From: CAYUZU01 sp964448675
GTDB lineage: Bacteria; Planctomycetota; Phycisphaerae; UBA1845; Fen-1342
Reading direction: 5' to 3'
DNA: 22,170 nucleotides
Assembly: GCA_964448675.1 (NCBI GenBank)
Contig: CAYUZU010000045.1
Span: 1 to 22,170 of the forward strand
Shown: positions 1 to 8,256 of the stretch, piece after piece
Position numbering within the stretch: the stretch's first letter is position 1
How the letters are laid out: the number at the start of each line of letters is the position of its first letter
The notes under the pieces: model-generated
The model's input: only the letters and a program-made list of their open reading frames with translations
What the model was told of the DNA's origin: nothing
Databases searched by the model: none
Position numbers and translations under genes: made by a program

Positions 1-55
1 CTCGCACAACCGCACTACCCAAACTTCAACCTACCGATGAATAATCCGGGCTAGG

Positions 56-77
56 TGGCCGTGCGCGATAACGGCCA
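56..77. repeat. Perfect inverted repeat upstream of the methyltransferase gene
   Basis: TGGCCGT at 56-62 and ACGGCCA at 71-77 form a perfect 7-bp inverted repeat around an 8-nt spacer. It directly abuts the putative -35 element at 78-83. It could be an operator for the downstream promoter or the tail of a terminator for a gene to the left of the window; no T-run follows it, so a classical intrinsic terminator is unlikely. Nothing else is recognisable in bases 1-55. Confidence 0.35.
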
Positions 78-106
78 TTGCCTCCGGCCGCGACGCTTGG
101 TAGCAT
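78..106 (+). promoter_or_regulatory. Putative sigma70-type promoter of the methyltransferase gene
   Basis: TTGCCT (78-83) and TAGCAT (101-106) are separated by exactly 17 nt, each matching 4 of 6 consensus bases. The expected start of transcription is near 113, giving a short leader that carries AGGGGA (121-126) before the ATG at 132. This is a consensus match only. Confidence 0.4.
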
Positions 107-131
107 CAAGCCAGCCATATAGGGGATAGAG

Positions 132-1229
132 ATGAGAGCGAATACAATATATTGTGGCGACTCGATCGAGCTGCTGGCCAAGTGGAATCCCGGCTGCGTC
201 GACCTCGTCTTCGCGGATCCGCCGTTCAACATTGGGTACGTCTACGACAAGTACCACGACGACGTTCCGAACGAGGAATACGTCCAGTGGTCGCGCGACT
301 GGATGGCGGCTTGCTATCGCGTGTTGAAGGAAACCGGCTCGTTCTACATCGCGATCGGCGATGACTTTGCGGCGGACATCCGCATGATCGGGCGCGAGTT
401 GGGCCTGCACCTGCGTAACTGGATCATCTGGCGCTACACGTTCGGACAGAATGCGCGGACGAAGTTCGGCCGCGGGCACACGCACATCTTCTACTTCACC
501 AAGCACCTGACGGATTTCACGTTCAACGACCACCTGCTGCGCTACCCGAGCGCGCGGCACACCGAGTACCAGGATCTGCGGGCCAATCCGCAGGGCCGGC
601 TGCCGGACGACGTGTGGGACGAATTCCCGCGGGTATGTGGGACGTTCCGCGAGCGGGCGGGTTTCCATGGCTGCCAGATGCCGGAGGCGTTGTTGATGCG
701 CATCGTCATGGCCAGCAGTCATCGCGGCGAGATCGTACTCGACCCCTTCATAGGTAGCGGCACCACCGCGGTCGCCGCCAAGCGCACCGGCCGGAAGTAC
801 GTTGGCGTCGACCTCTCCCAGGAATACGTCGCGCACACGAAGAAGCGGCTGCGCGGGGTGACGGACGAGAGCCAGGCGACGCCGGGCGACCACGGCTGGC
901 CGGCATTGCACGTGGATCACCTGATCCTGCTCTATCGCGAGACCAAAGTCACGATCGACAACCTCTTGCCGAACGAGGTGGCGTTACGCGTGATTGCCGG
1001 GTCGCTCAGCGAGCGCAGCGGTCACCCATATTCGGTCGCGGACGTGCGGGCAAAGCTGGCGGCGCTGCAGGCTGACAATGAGCTCCCGAAACTGCCCAAC
1101 GACACGAGATTCGCCCAGCGCACGCACGTGAAGAAGGAGGGCAAGCGGTACACGCGGCGGGTCATGCGGCAGCGCGGTCGAAAAACCGATAAAGCACGCG
1201 CCGAGCCGAAGATTCGTCAGGTGGGGTAG
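132..1229 (+). CDS. Site-specific DNA methyltransferase (beta class, N6-adenine or N4-cytosine)
   Basis: The protein has 365 residues and should transfer a methyl group from S-adenosylmethionine to an exocyclic amino group of adenine or cytosine in DNA. The catalytic motif IV DPPFNIGY lies at residues 29-36. The SAM-binding motif I, DPFIGSGTT, lies later at 204-212, followed by a GVDLS strand near 225-229. Motif IV before motif I is the beta-class order, as in CcrM and HinfI-type enzymes. Residues from about 245 to 365 form a C-terminal extension that ends in a strongly basic Lys/Arg-rich tail, a plausible DNA-contact region. The start is supported by AGGGGA five bases upstream. No restriction endonuclease gene is adjacent on the visible side, so it appears solitary (orphan), although a partner could lie left of the window. 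Target sequence cannot be read from the protein. Confidence 0.9.
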   Translation: MRANTIYCGDSIELLAKWNPGCVDLVFADPPFNIGYVYDKYHDDVPNEEYVQWSRDWMAACYRVLKETGSFYIAIGDDFAADIRMIGRELGLHLRNWIIWRYTFGQNARTKFGRGHTHIFYFTKHLTDFTFNDHLLRYPSARHTEYQDLRANPQGRLPDDVWDEFPRVCGTFRERAGFHGCQMPEALLMRIVMASSHRGEIVLDPFIGSGTTAVAAKRTGRKYVGVDLSQEYVAHTKKRLRGVTDESQATPGDHGWPALHVDHLILLYRETKVTIDNLLPNEVALRVIAGSLSERSGHPYSVADVRAKLAALQADNELPKLPNDTRFAQRTHVKKEGKRYTRRVMRQRGRKTDKARAEPKIRQVG

Positions 1230-1277
1230 CCGTCGCGGGCGTCGGCCGGAATAATAGGGCGACTGGAGGTCGGCGCT

Positions 1278-2408
1278 ATGGCAGATATGTACGAAGACAC
1301 GGATGTGCAGGAGCCGCTGAACTCGGGACGCCTGGCTGCGGCCGGCATGATCATCGGCGGCACGCTGCTGGCGGTGGTGACGACGGTCTGGTGCCTGGTG
1401 CGCTGCTGGCAGCTCAGCCAGATGGAAGCGCCGGTGGCGGCGGACTTCTTCGCGACGGCGGCGTTCACCATCGCCGGGTGGACGGTGGCGTTGCTGTCGT
1501 GGGGTGGGGCGGCGCTGTTGCGGCGCCTGGACGAGATTCACATGGTCCTGGCCGAGGGGCGCCCGGCGGCACCGGTCGCCGCGCCGGGCCGGCAGGTCAA
1601 TCCGGCCGCCATCGAGCAGCTCAATCGGCGAATTGATCAATTGGCGCAGCTGGCGCTCGAGACGCGTGACATCGCACTGTTGACCGAAGAAGAGCGGCGA
1701 CAGCGGGCGGAGATCGAAAGCCAGGCGCTGGCGGGGCAGCTCGACAAGGACATTCCGGCGCTGTTGCGCGAGCACAACTGGCAGGAGGCGCAGCTGCGCC
1801 TGCAACGCGCGCGGACGCGTTTCCCAGCGCTGCCGATCTGGGAACGGCTCGCCGAGCAGGTCGAGCAGGCCCGGATCAAGTTCGAGAAGCACGACGTCGA
1901 GACGACGACGCGCGAGGTGGATGAGCTGCTCGCGCTGGGCGAGCTCGATCGGGCGGCAACGCTGGTGCGCGATCTGCAGCGGCGACATCCGGATGCCAGG
2001 GAGGCGGTCGAGTTGGGCAAGCGCGTGGCGACCGCCCTGGATCGTGCCTCGGCCGAGGAGCGGGCGGAGCTGATGGCCAAGGCGCAGGAGGCGACGGACC
2101 AGCGGCGTTGGACGGATGCATTGCGGCATGTCGAGGAGGTGATGAAGCGTTTCCCGAACTCACCCGAGGCCCAGGACCTGCGCCAGCAGTTGCCGACGGT
2201 GCGTTCCAATGCCGAGATTCAGACGCGGCAGCGAGCCGAGACCGAGATCACCGAGCTCATTCGCCAGCATCGCTACGATGAGGCGCTGGAGCGGGCACGG
2301 GCCTTGATCGACCGTTACCCGGATTCGCCGCAGGCCCGTGCGCTGCGCGACCAGATCCCGCGCCTGCAACAGCGGGCCGAAGACATGGGCCAGCGGCGGC
2401 GCCGGTGA
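1278..2408 (+). CDS. Membrane protein with two N-terminal helices and TPR-like repeats
   Basis: This 376-residue protein matches no family that I can name. Two hydrophobic helices lie at about residues 19-41 and 57-81, with a short loop between them. The rest is soluble, charged and helical. From about residue 160 it contains four related helical hairpins, each with a W/Y-x-x-A-L/Q pattern followed by a FP or YP turn: around NWQEAQLRL, ELDRAATLV, RWTDALRHV and RYDEALERA. These are spaced like tetratricopeptide repeats. A likely role is a membrane-anchored protein-interaction scaffold; this is inference. GGAGG at 1265-1269 is placed eight bases before the ATG. It lies 48 bases after the methyltransferase and 49 before the hydrolase, on the same strand, but no functional link is visible. 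Confidence 0.75.
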   Translation: MADMYEDTDVQEPLNSGRLAAAGMIIGGTLLAVVTTVWCLVRCWQLSQMEAPVAADFFATAAFTIAGWTVALLSWGGAALLRRLDEIHMVLAEGRPAAPVAAPGRQVNPAAIEQLNRRIDQLAQLALETRDIALLTEEERRQRAEIESQALAGQLDKDIPALLREHNWQEAQLRLQRARTRFPALPIWERLAEQVEQARIKFEKHDVETTTREVDELLALGELDRAATLVRDLQRRHPDAREAVELGKRVATALDRASAEERAELMAKAQEATDQRRWTDALRHVEEVMKRFPNSPEAQDLRQQLPTVRSNAEIQTRQRAETEITELIRQHRYDEALERARALIDRYPDSPQARALRDQIPRLQQRAEDMGQRRRR

Positions 2409-2457
2409 GACACGGCGGCCGGCGGTCCGGGCGTGTGACGATTTCGGGGGCTATGTG

Positions 2458-3678
2458 ATGGCCGATTCATGCCACAGACGGCCTGCCCTGATCGAGCGCA
2501 TCCCGTCGCCGGACGGGGCGCGAATCGCGGTCAAGCGCAAGGTGCAGCCGAACGGGTCGCCGGTGGTCTTTGTACATGGCCTGGCGGTGAATGCGGATCT
2601 TTGGGATCTGCCGGATGTGCAGGGGCGGGACTTCCACTATCGCAGCCTGGCGGCGCTGCTGCATGAGGCGGGCTGCGACATCTGGCTGATGAACCTGCGC
2701 GGGCACGGTGCGCCGCACATGCTCAGCGAGCCGCCGTCGGGGCAGGACGACTGGTGCGTGGATCACTTCGTCCTGTTCGACCTGCCGGCGGTGGTGGAGC
2801 ACGTGCGGCGGGCCACCGGGCAGCGGCCCGTGATCATTGCGGCGAGCATGGGGGCGATCACACTGGCGGGTTATCTGCAGGGGTCGCGGCTGGTGGCCAG
2901 TGCGAGCGGCGAGCGGATCGTGGCGGATGCGGCCCTCGCGCGGCAGCGGCAGGCCGACCTGGCGGGGTGTGTTTTCGTCGAGTTCCCGGCGGCGCTGCGC
3001 TGGCCGAGCGGGTTGTACGACGCCGAGGGGCGGCTCGACTGGCAGACGCTGTTGCGGGACTGGTGGCGGAAGGACGGCACGGCGAACTTCCCGTTCGAGA
3101 TGGTCTCACGCTGGGGCTGGCTGCAGGCACTGGTGAGCGCGGTGGGGGAGGTGCCGGTGCAGTGGGTGAAGGGGAACTCGGCGGCGGCGCCGTGGTATCG
3201 GCGGCTGCCGGCGCCGCTCGCGGATGCGGTCGAGCGGCTGGAGCGCGGGGCGGTGCAGGCGATGCTGCATATTTCGGGGACGTTCACCGGGGCGACGAAC
3301 CACCGGGCGGAGGTCATGCTGCGCGGGCGGCGCTACGTGTTTGATCACATGAAGGCGGGGGTGTTGCGGCAGCTGGCGCAGTGCGTGCGGCGGCGGGCGC
3401 TGGTGAGTTTGCTGGGGGATGAGGAGCACGTGTACTCGGCGCACTACGACCTGGTCGCACTGCCGCTGCTGGTCGTGCAGGGCGGCCGCGACCGGATCGC
3501 CAATGCGGCGACAACGCGCGCGGCGTTCTTCGAGCAGGTGGCCAGCAGCGACAAGACCTGGCTGTTCGACGAGCAGATCGCCCACGGCGAGATCGAAGCC
3601 GCCCCGGCGGCGTGCGAGCGGCTTTACCCGGCGATTTGCCGCTGGGTCGACGCGCACCGCGGCGCGGCCCCGGTCTAA
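2458..3678 (+). CDS. Alpha/beta hydrolase-fold protein
   Basis: About 406 residues from the ATG at 2458. The open frame extends upstream into the previous gene, but the conserved part starts after this ATG, and a G-rich stretch (2446-2450) lies seven bases before it. The oxyanion-region motif VFVHG is at about residues 37-41. The nucleophile elbow reads AASMGA, with the likely catalytic Ser at 130; the usual first Gly of GxSxG is replaced by Ala. The candidate acid is the Asp of GGRDR (about 345) and the candidate base is the His of IAHGEIE (about 376). The large segment between elbow and acid probably forms a lid domain. No signal peptide is visible, so it should be cytoplasmic. Substrate is unknown; lipase, esterase or thioesterase activity are all possible. 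Confidence 0.82.
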   Translation: MADSCHRRPALIERIPSPDGARIAVKRKVQPNGSPVVFVHGLAVNADLWDLPDVQGRDFHYRSLAALLHEAGCDIWLMNLRGHGAPHMLSEPPSGQDDWCVDHFVLFDLPAVVEHVRRATGQRPVIIAASMGAITLAGYLQGSRLVASASGERIVADAALARQRQADLAGCVFVEFPAALRWPSGLYDAEGRLDWQTLLRDWWRKDGTANFPFEMVSRWGWLQALVSAVGEVPVQWVKGNSAAAPWYRRLPAPLADAVERLERGAVQAMLHISGTFTGATNHRAEVMLRGRRYVFDHMKAGVLRQLAQCVRRRALVSLLGDEEHVYSAHYDLVALPLLVVQGGRDRIANAATTRAAFFEQVASSDKTWLFDEQIAHGEIEAAPAACERLYPAICRWVDAHRGAAPV

Positions 3679-3701
3679 GTCGCATGGCCTGCCCGGCGGC
3701 A

Positions 3702-3731
3702 TTCGCCAACGCCGGGGCGGGGGCTTACAAT
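3702..3731 (+). promoter_or_regulatory. Weak putative promoter upstream of the MoxR module
   Basis: TACAAT at 3726-3731 resembles a -10 element in the 123-base gap before the MoxR gene; the best -35 candidate, TTCGCC at 3702-3707 with an 18-nt spacer, is poor. The gap and the strand continuity support a separate transcript start for the module, but this is only a consensus match. Confidence 0.3.
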
Positions 3732-3801
3732 CGGTGACGCTTGCCCATACTGGAAGGACCAGGGGCCCCGGTCGCCGGGGCTGGCTGCGAGGGAGATGCA
3801 G

Positions 3802-4818
3802 ATGGCCGGTACAGAGACCGCGGTCGAACAGCAGGTGGCGGAGTTTCAGACGCAGTTCAGGAAGCTGTCCGACGAGGTCGGCAAGATGATCGTCGGGCAC
3901 CACGACATCGTCGAAGGCGTGCTGGTGTGCCTGTTTGCGGGGGGGCACACGTTGCTGGAGGGCGTGCCGGGCCTGGGCAAGACGCTGCTGATCCGTACGC
4001 TGTCCGAGGCGCTGAGCCTGCAATTCTCGCGGATCCAGTTCACGCCGGACCTGATGCCGGCGGACATCATCGGCACGAACATCATCACGGAGGACCAGCA
4101 GACCGGGCGGCGTTATTTCGAATTCCAGCGCGGGCCGCTGTTCTCGCAGATGGTGCTGGCGGACGAGATCAACCGCGCCACGCCCAAGACGCAGTCGGCG
4201 CTGCTGGAAGCGATGCAGGAGCACTCGGTGACGGCGGGCGGCGTGCGGTACGCGCTGGAAGAGCCGTTCTTCGTGATGGCGACGCAGAACCCGATCGAGC
4301 AGGAGGGGACGTACCCGTTGCCCGAGGCGCAGCTCGACCGGTTCTTCTTCAAGTTGATCGTGGGGTATTCGGATCGGGAGGAGCTCAAGACGATCCTGGA
4401 GCGGACGACGACCGGGTACAAGCCGCAGATTCAGCCGGTGCTGACCGGGGCGCAGATCATGGCGGGGCAGCAGCTCGTGCATCGGGTGGCGATCGCGCCG
4501 CACGTGCAGGACTACGCGATCCGGGTGGTGCTGGCGACGCACCCGAACGGGACGTTCGCGACGGACGTGGTGAACAAGTACGTGCGCTGGGGCAGCAGCC
4601 CGCGCGGGGCCCAGGCGATCACGCTGGCGGCAAAGATGTATGCCATGCTCGACGGCCGCTACAACGTGAGCTTTGCGGATGTGAAGAAGGCGACGCTGCC
4701 GGCGTTGCGGCACCGGCTGTTGCTGAACTTCGAGGGCGAGGCCGAAGGGCTCAGCCCGGACTACGTGCTCGAGGAGATCCTCGAGAAGTTGCCGACGGAC
4801 GTGGGCGTGGCGGCGTGA
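3802..4818 (+). CDS. MoxR-family AAA+ ATPase
   Basis: This is a 338-residue AAA+ ATPase of the MoxR family, which act as chaperone-like machines that mature or assemble partner proteins with vWA domains. Walker A GVPGLGKT is at residues 54-61, Walker B LADEINR at about 119-125, followed by the sensor-1 region ATQNPIEQEGTYPLPEAQ and the arginine-rich LDRFFF segment. The length is typical of the family. An ATG at 3796 is also in frame, but AGGGAG at 3790-3795 touches it, whereas it is six bases before the ATG at 3802, so I prefer 3802. The gene heads a block with a DUF58 gene (77 bases downstream) and a BatA-like gene, the classic MoxR partners. The protein is cytoplasmic and probably acts at the membrane through its partners. 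Confidence 0.93.
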   Translation: MAGTETAVEQQVAEFQTQFRKLSDEVGKMIVGHHDIVEGVLVCLFAGGHTLLEGVPGLGKTLLIRTLSEALSLQFSRIQFTPDLMPADIIGTNIITEDQQTGRRYFEFQRGPLFSQMVLADEINRATPKTQSALLEAMQEHSVTAGGVRYALEEPFFVMATQNPIEQEGTYPLPEAQLDRFFFKLIVGYSDREELKTILERTTTGYKPQIQPVLTGAQIMAGQQLVHRVAIAPHVQDYAIRVVLATHPNGTFATDVVNKYVRWGSSPRGAQAITLAAKMYAMLDGRYNVSFADVKKATLPALRHRLLLNFEGEAEGLSPDYVLEEILEKLPTDVGVAA

Positions 4819-4895
4819 CGAAGCAGGGATTGGGGGATGGAGGAACAGTGACGAAGCGACGAGCCGTCGGCCGCTGCAGTCTGAGGCGTGATTGA

Positions 4896-5810
4896 ATGGC
4901 CACCGTTCCCCGACAACGTGAGCGCGATGACGACAAGGAGCTGCTGAGCCCGGACTTCATGACCCGGCTCGAGCAGCTCGAGATTCTCTCGCGCAAGATC
5001 TTCATCGGGCGGATGAAGGGCGAGCGGCGCAGCAAGAAGAAGGGCGAATCTGTCGAGTTCGCCGACTATCGCAATTACGTCGTCGGCGACGACCTGCGCT
5101 TCCTCGACTGGAACATCTACGCCCGGCTCGAGCGGTTGCTGCTCAAGCTGTTCATGGAAGAGGAAGACCTCAACGTCACTGTCCTGTTCGATGTCTCAAA
5201 GAGCATGGACTTCGGCGACCCGCACAAGGGGCTGTATGTCAAGCGCGTTGCGGCCGCCCTGGCCTACATCGGGCTGGTCAACTACGACCGCGTGAGCCTC
5301 TACGGCTATTCCAACAACCTCGTGCACGAGATGCGTGCCGTGCGCGGGCGCCGGCTCGTGTCACAGGTCATCCGCTTCCTCCAGGGCCTCACATTTGACG
5401 GGCCGTCGAACATGACCGCCGTGTGCAAGCGGTTCGCGCTGCGGCACACGGGCAAGGGCGTGGTCATCGTACTGAGCGACTTCATGGACAAGGGCGGCTA
5501 CGCGGATGGCTTTCGCTACCTGCTCAGCCGCGACCTGGATCTGTATGCGATTCAGGTCCTGTCGCCGGAGGAGATCGACCCGACGTTGGTCGGTGACCTG
5601 AAGCTGCGCGACATCGAAGATGATGACACGGCGGAGATCACGATCAGCGCTCCGCTGCTGAAGAAATACAAGTCCAACCTGCAAGCGTATTGCCAGGAGC
5701 TGAAGGAGTACTGTACGCGGCGGGGGATCACGTACCTGTTCAGCCCGACCCGCGTGCCGTTTGACACGCTTGTGCTGGCCTACTTGCGACAGCGAGGATT
5801 GCTGCGGTGA
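4896..5810 (+). CDS. DUF58 (vWA-like) partner protein of MoxR
   Basis: The 304-residue protein carries the DUF58 signature: a basic KGERRSKKKGESVEF segment at about 41-55, the YVVGDDLRFLDWN motif at about 61-73, and a vWA-like fold. The metal-site motif DVSKS at 99-103 fits DxSxS, and LSDFMDKGG later supplies the usual Asp. DUF58 proteins are found next to MoxR ATPases across bacteria and are thought to be their clients or adaptors; the exact reaction is not known. There is no membrane helix, so it is probably cytoplasmic. The start ATG has GAGG (4883-4886) nine bases upstream. The last four bases (GTGA) overlap the start of the next gene, indicating translational coupling. Confidence 0.92.
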   Translation: MATVPRQRERDDDKELLSPDFMTRLEQLEILSRKIFIGRMKGERRSKKKGESVEFADYRNYVVGDDLRFLDWNIYARLERLLLKLFMEEEDLNVTVLFDVSKSMDFGDPHKGLYVKRVAAALAYIGLVNYDRVSLYGYSNNLVHEMRAVRGRRLVSQVIRFLQGLTFDGPSNMTAVCKRFALRHTGKGVVIVLSDFMDKGGYADGFRYLLSRDLDLYAIQVLSPEEIDPTLVGDLKLRDIEDDDTAEITISAPLLKKYKSNLQAYCQELKEYCTRRGITYLFSPTRVPFDTLVLAYLRQRGLLR

Positions 5811-7846
5811 CGTTTCTGAACCTGTGGGCCTTGTGGATCGCGGCCGCCGTCGTTCCGGCGCTGCTGATCCTCTACTTCCTCAAGCTGCGGCGGCGCGAGC
5901 AGACCGTGCCGTCGACGCTGCTGTGGAAGCGGGCCGTACAGGACCTGCAGGTCAATGCGCCGTTCCAGCGGCTGCGCAAGAACCTGCTGCTGCTGCTGCA
6001 GTTGCTGATCCTCGCGCTGGCGATCCTGGCGCTAGCGCGCCCTATCGTCGAGACGACCGTGGCGGACGAAGACCGCGTGGTGATGTTGATCGATCGCTCG
6101 GCGTCCATGAACACGGTGGAGGAGGACGGTCGTACGCGGCTCGAGCACGCCAAGGAGCAGGCCATCCGCCTGGCCAAGACGTTCAACCGGCGGACCAGGA
6201 GCTGGCAGTCGTTCTTCAGGCTGGGCGGTGCCGAGGCCCAGACCAAGGTGATGGTGATCGCGTACGCCGACCGGGCGTCGATCATCTCGCCGTTCACCAC
6301 GAACACCAGCGAGCTGGAGGACCTGATCAGCCGGATCGAGCCCAGCGACGGGCGGACGGACCTGACCGAGGCGCTCGAACTGGCCGAGGCGTACATGTCG
6401 CCGCCGATGCTGACGCAGGGGATGGAGGGTACACCGGAATCGCCGGAGACGCCGTCGAAGCTGGTGCTGATCTCGGACGGGCGGATCGGCGCTGCGGACG
6501 ACCTTGTGCTGCGGCAGGGGTCGATCGAGCATCTGCCGATCGGGGCTGCGGAGGACAACGTCGCCATCACGGCCCTGCGGACGCAGCGGAACTACGAGGA
6601 GCCGGAGCGGCTGAACGTCTTCCTGACGGTGCAGAACTTCGGCCCCGCGGCGGCGGACGTGGATGTCTCGCTGTACATCGACGGCGTGCTGGAGGAGTCC
6701 GCGTCGCTGCCGACGCTGCAGCCGCACGTGCGCGAGCCTGATCCGACGGCCACCGCGCCGGCCGAAGCGCTCGAGACGCCCGGGGCCAGCGTGCGGTCGC
6801 TGAGCTTCCGGTTTCCGCTGAACCGGGCGGCGGTGATCGAGGCGCGGCTGTCGCGCTCGGACGCGCTGATGGTGGACAACTCGGCCTATGCGGTGGTGCC
6901 GGCGCCGCGACGGCTGCGGGCGCTGGTCGTGACCGAGGGCAACCGCCTGCTGGATACCGCATTGAGCGGCCTGCCGCTGGAGGAGTACCCCTTCATCACG
7001 CCGTACCAGTGGGAGCAGGATCTCGATGGCGAGTATGAGCAGGAAGGGCAGAGCACGTTCGACGTGGTGATCTTCGACAAGGTGCAGCCCGAGCGGCTGC
7101 CGATGGGCAATTACCTGTTTGTCGGGGCACTGCCGGATTTCGAGGTGCTGTCGGCGGGTGAGCCGCGGAAGAACCACTGGCTGATCTGGTGGGATGAGGC
7201 TCATCCAATTCTGCGTCACGTCGCGCTGGAGTATGTGTTCATCGGCGAGAGTTTCGGTGTCGAGCTGCCGGAGGAGGCGGAGGTGCTGGCCGAGGGGCCG
7301 GACGGACCGGTGATGTTTCGGTATGCCCAGGAGGGGCGGCACTGCGTGGTGTTGACGTTTCCGATCGAGCGGACGACGTGGTGGAGCAAGCAGAGCTTCC
7401 CGATCTTCGTGTACAACGTGATTCGCTACCTCGGCGGTGCAGGCACCGAGGGAGATCAGGGGCCGGCACGGCCGGGGGAGACGTTGCGGATCGTGGCGCC
7501 GGCGGGGGCGGACCGCATGAAGCTGGTGCGGCCCGACGGCGAGACCGAGACGGTGGTGCCGGACGACCTCGGGATCGTGCATTATGGCGGGGCGAACGTG
7601 GCGGGGATCTATCGGGTCGAGGACGGTGTGGCGGGGCGCGACCGGTTTGCGGTGAACCTTGAGGATCCGGCCGAGAGTGACATCGCGCCGCCGGAGGGGC
7701 CGATTCAGACGTCGGGGCTGGGGACGATCGAGCAGGTCGGGGCGATTCAGACCGCGACGCCGGAGGTGTGGCGCTGGTTTATCGGGGCGGCGCTGGTGCT
7801 GGTGCTGCTGGAGTGGTGGATTTACAATCGGCGGGTGATGATTTAG
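5807..7846 (+). CDS. BatA-like membrane protein with vWA domain
   Basis: The 679-residue protein starts with GTG inside the GTGA overlap with the DUF58 stop. Residues 3-40 match the BatA N-terminal domain (FLNLWALW, one helix, then LKLRRREQTVPSTLLW). A second helix lies at about 59-78, and a vWA domain begins near 90 with a complete metal site: DRSAS at 96-100, SDGRTDLTE and LISDGR. The region from about 370 to 560 resembles the amidotransferase-like fold seen in long planctomycete BatA-type proteins (a recollection, not tested). A C-terminal helix at about 657-673 ends in a short basic tail. The protein should be anchored in the inner membrane with the vWA domain in the periplasm or cytoplasm depending on topology. 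With MoxR and DUF58 it forms a presumed stress or envelope assembly complex. BatB, BatC, BatD and BatE are not adjacent. Confidence 0.88.
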   Translation: MTFLNLWALWIAAAVVPALLILYFLKLRRREQTVPSTLLWKRAVQDLQVNAPFQRLRKNLLLLLQLLILALAILALARPIVETTVADEDRVVMLIDRSASMNTVEEDGRTRLEHAKEQAIRLAKTFNRRTRSWQSFFRLGGAEAQTKVMVIAYADRASIISPFTTNTSELEDLISRIEPSDGRTDLTEALELAEAYMSPPMLTQGMEGTPESPETPSKLVLISDGRIGAADDLVLRQGSIEHLPIGAAEDNVAITALRTQRNYEEPERLNVFLTVQNFGPAAADVDVSLYIDGVLEESASLPTLQPHVREPDPTATAPAEALETPGASVRSLSFRFPLNRAAVIEARLSRSDALMVDNSAYAVVPAPRRLRALVVTEGNRLLDTALSGLPLEEYPFITPYQWEQDLDGEYEQEGQSTFDVVIFDKVQPERLPMGNYLFVGALPDFEVLSAGEPRKNHWLIWWDEAHPILRHVALEYVFIGESFGVELPEEAEVLAEGPDGPVMFRYAQEGRHCVVLTFPIERTTWWSKQSFPIFVYNVIRYLGGAGTEGDQGPARPGETLRIVAPAGADRMKLVRPDGETETVVPDDLGIVHYGGANVAGIYRVEDGVAGRDRFAVNLEDPAESDIAPPEGPIQTSGLGTIEQVGAIQTATPEVWRWFIGAALVLVLLEWWIYNRRVMI

Positions 7847-7855
7847 GCGGGTGCC

Positions 7856-7878
7856 ACGGCGTTCGACCGACGCGCCGT
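7856..7878 (+). terminator. Hairpin after the BatA-like gene
   Basis: ACGGCG (7856-7861) and CGCCGT (7873-7878) form a perfect 6-bp stem with an 11-nt loop, nine bases past the stop codon. No T-run follows, so it may be a weak or factor-dependent terminator, or an mRNA end stabiliser. Confidence 0.3.
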
Positions 7879-7891
7879 CGAATGCTACTTT
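7862..7891 (+). promoter_or_regulatory. Weak putative promoter of the 88-residue protein gene
   Basis: TTCGAC (7862-7867) and TACTTT (7886-7891) have an 18-nt spacer in the 57-base gap before the small gene. Transcription would start close to the ATG at 7904, leaving almost no leader. It overlaps the hairpin listed at 7856-7878; only one of the two may be real. Confidence 0.25.
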
Positions 7892-7903
7892 GCGGGATGT
7901 GTG

Positions 7904-8170
7904 ATGACGATTGAAGACTGCAAGCCCGGACAGCGTGTTCGTTTTCGGCAGACGATCGATCGCCGCGAGGGCGACTGGCACGCCAGCGTCGAGGGCGTGA
8001 TCGAGCAGATCGAGCTCCAGAAGACCGGGAGCTGGTACGCCCACAGCAAGGACAACAAGTTCTGGCTGCGGCGGGTGCGGCTGCGGAAGGACGACGGCGA
8101 GATCACGCTGCTGAATGTGGACCCGCGGACCGAGATCGAGCTGGTGTCGGACGCGCCGTCGAACGCGTGA
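7904..8170 (+). CDS. Small uncharacterised protein, 88 residues
   Basis: The protein begins MTIEDCKPGQRVRF, has no membrane helix or signal peptide, and consists mostly of predicted beta strands with aromatic and basic residues (SWYAHSKDNKFWLRRVRL, then a DGEITLLNVD turn). The order of short strands around a KPGQRVRF opening is like small SH3-like barrel or RNA/DNA-binding modules, but I cannot place it in a named family. The in-frame GTG at 7901 directly before the ATG is an alternative start. Normal codon use for the region and in-frame conservation-like composition support a real gene. It lies between the MoxR module and the PilZ gene on the same strand, with no clear functional link. Confidence 0.65.
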   Translation: MTIEDCKPGQRVRFRQTIDRREGDWHASVEGVIEQIELQKTGSWYAHSKDNKFWLRRVRLRKDDGEITLLNVDPRTEIELVSDAPSNA

Positions 8171-8256
8171 GCGAAGCGGGCTTCTCGGACCCTGAACCGA
8201 TTCTCCCCCCAGATGCTGCGCGAGTTTCCGTGCAGGTGCGCTAATCGTTTCGTAGG

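Noticed and set aside
2338..2457. Upstream extension of the hydrolase frame
   Set aside because: It overlaps the previous gene and has no match to the hydrolase fold; the ATG at 2458 is the natural start.
3106..4713. Open frame of 535 codons on the minus strand opposite the hydrolase and MoxR genes
   Set aside because: Antisense to clearly recognisable proteins; His/Arg-rich shadow without any domain.
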